Below are positions 15,932-16,977 of a DNA stretch of 16,977 nucleotides, one piece after another. Location of the stretch: contig PNBM01000047.1 in assembly GCA_003135995.1 (NCBI GenBank), forward strand, positions 9,443 to 26,419, read 5' to 3'. Position 1 is the stretch's first letter; each line of letters starts with the position of its first letter. This stretch comes from Ignavibacteriota bacterium (GTDB taxonomy: Bacteria > Bacteroidota > Ignavibacteria > Tepidaquicellales > Tepidaquicellaceae). Made by a program: the position numbers and the translations under genes. Below the pieces are notes generated by a model. The model had not been told where the DNA came from. It saw only the letters and a list, made by a program, of their open reading frames with translations, and searched no databases.

Positions 15932-16977
15932 ATGAAAAAATTAATATTTATATTTTTCTTTCTCTCATTACTGAGTAACAAAATTCTCGATGCCCAATGG
16001 GTTTATACAAACGGACCTTATGGATCAGCTATCCAGGCTTTGCTCATTAACGGAACTTATACTTATGCGGCTTCGCAGGGCGGTGGAATGTATATTTCAA
16101 CAAACAACGGATTAAACTGGACTGCTTCAAATTCAGGATTGAGCGCAACGAATATTTATTCGCTTGCTGCTATCGGAAATAATATATTCGCGGGAGCTTA
16201 TGGCGGCTGTTTTTTATCAACGAACAATGGAGCGAGCTGGTCGGCTGTAAATTCGGGTTTAACCGCGAGTGATGTACATGCTCTTGCTGTAAGCGGAACG
16301 AATTTGTTTGCAGGAACATACTCAGGAATGTTTATTTCGACAAACAATGGTCAGAACTGGAATATAATAAATAATGGTCTGACTACGGTGACTATTCAGA
16401 CGCTTGCAGTTATCGGGACTAATATATTTGCCGGAACGTTCGGAGGAGGAGCATTTATGACAACCAACAATGGTGCCCTCTGGTCTCAAATTAACAATGG
16501 ATTAGGAAGCGTTTATATATCAACATTATTAGCGAACGGTTCAAATCTTTTTGCAGGAGGCGGGGGAGTTTACTTCTCATCAAATAACGGTACGAGCTGG
16601 ACAACTGTTAATACAGGTTTGACAAATACAAATGTAACCGCATTTGGTGCAAGCAGTAATTATATTTTTGCGGGTACGACGGGTTCAGGGGTATTTGCAA
16701 CTACAAATAACGGCCAGCAATGGTTTCCTGCAAATTCGGGAATGAGCAGTGCGACGGTCTTAGCATTCGGAATATCCGGCTCTAATATATTTACAGGAAC
16801 GCAGGGTGGAGCATATTTATCTACAAACAACGGAACCAGCTGGACATCAGTCAGCAATGGAATGCGATATCTTTTATGCCAGGGTATTTATTCTTTTTCA
16901 AATAATTTATTTTGTGCAACCTGGGGAAATGGAGTCGCAATGTCAACTAATAATGGAACAAGCTGGACTGCGGTCAA
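15932..16977 (+). CDS. Secreted Asp-box-like repeat protein (BNR/sortilin/YCF48-type beta-propeller); runs off the right edge
   Basis: Open from ATG at 15932 to the window edge (348 complete codons, no stop). It begins with a clear signal peptide (MKKLIFIFFFLSLLS, probable cleavage after A21 before QWVY). The mature part is eight copies of a 39-41-residue unit with core SxNNGxxW, at residues 56, 96, 136, 177, 216, 257, 297 and 338. Between cores runs a NSGL...LA..G.NIFAGT..GG pattern. The core resembles the Asp box (SxDxGxTW) of BNR, sortilin and YCF48-like propellers, with Asn in place of Asp. Such proteins fold as beta-propellers on the cell surface or outside it; in this group they often end in a type IX secretion sorting domain, which would lie beyond the edge. 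No enzymatic residues are visible. It is transcribed away from the polysaccharide operon, so a functional link is uncertain. Confidence 0.85.
   Translation, partial: MKKLIFIFFFLSLLSNKILDAQWVYTNGPYGSAIQALLINGTYTYAASQGGGMYISTNNGLNWTASNSGLSATNIYSLAAIGNNIFAGAYGGCFLSTNNGASWSAVNSGLTASDVHALAVSGTNLFAGTYSGMFISTNNGQNWNIINNGLTTVTIQTLAVIGTNIFAGTFGGGAFMTTNNGALWSQINNGLGSVYISTLLANGSNLFAGGGGVYFSSNNGTSWTTVNTGLTNTNVTAFGASSNYIFAGTTGSGVFATTNNGQQWFPANSGMSSATVLAFGISGSNIFTGTQGGAYLSTNNGTSWTSVSNGMRYLLCQGIYSFSNNLFCATWGNGVAMSTNNGTSWTAV
16097..16977 (+). repeat. Tandem ~120-base coding repeats (Asp-box-like units)
   Basis: Eight units, each beginning at a TCA/TCG/ACA/ACT/TCT-type codon of the SxNNGxxW core, start at 16097, 16217, 16337, 16460, 16577, 16700, 16820 and 16943. 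Spacing is 117-123 bases. Similarity is strongest in the core (aca-aac-aat-gg) and at the following TGG codon. Copies have diverged in sequence and vary by one codon in length, pointing to old duplications held by selection on the fold, not recent amplification. The eighth copy is cut by the window edge. Confidence 0.85.

Noticed and set aside
1..16977. CRISPR arrays, tRNA/rRNA genes, transposases or defence systems
   Set aside because: None was seen. The only tandem repeats are the diverged coding repeats at 16097-16977, which lack the identical repeats and unique spacers of a CRISPR array.

Overview
The window comes from an AT-rich bacterial genome. It looks like a member of the Fibrobacterota-Chlorobiota-Bacteroidota (FCB) group, most likely an Ignavibacteria-type lineage, but this is inference. 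Three things suggest it. Start codons almost never have a Shine-Dalgarno sequence in front of them. Several genes can only start at TTG. The gene at the right edge is a secreted protein built from many SxNNGxxW (Asp-box-like) repeats, a type common in that group. No rRNA or tRNA is present to settle the taxonomy.

Positions 1-15532 hold one long polysaccharide locus: twelve genes, all on the minus strand, read right to left. The order is: a short secreted SLBB-domain protein (15532-14984); a Wzc-like chain-length regulator and tyrosine kinase (14983-12737); a glycosyltransferase with a cysteine cluster (12604-11516); a Wzx-type flippase (11476-10004); a complete glutamine-dependent asparagine synthetase (9978-8113); a Wzy/O-antigen-ligase-like membrane protein (8077-6635); a GT4 glycosyltransferase (6613-5399); a second asparagine-synthetase-like protein without the catalytic cysteine (5371-3572); a FemAB-like aminoacyltransferase (3522-2470); a NodB-like deacetylase (2495-1452); a GT2 glycosyltransferase (1465-533); and the N-terminal half of another GT4 glycosyltransferase that runs off the left edge (546-1). 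Gaps are mostly 0-50 bases and the last genes overlap, so the set is probably one operon. The only larger internal gap (132 bases) separates the export/kinase pair from the biosynthetic genes.

Together these genes describe a Wzx/Wzy-dependent capsule or exopolysaccharide. The glycosyltransferases build a lipid-linked repeat unit in the cytoplasm. The deacetylase, the FemAB-like protein and the two asparagine-synthetase homologues probably decorate it through free amines, amide bonds or amino acids. Wzx flips it, the Wzy-like protein polymerises it, and the Wzc-like kinase with the SLBB protein controls length and export. An initiating sugar-phosphate transferase, a complete Wza-type outer-membrane channel and sugar-nucleotide synthesis genes are not in the window.

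Positions 15533-15931 are a 399-base divergent intergenic region with no gene recognised. From 15932 to the right edge, on the plus strand, lies the start of a secreted repeat protein, probably a beta-propeller. The combination of two asparagine-synthetase-like proteins, FemAB and NodB enzymes recalls the exopolysaccharide loci of exosortase (PEP-CTERM) systems, but no exosortase is visible here. That module is the most interesting part of the window.
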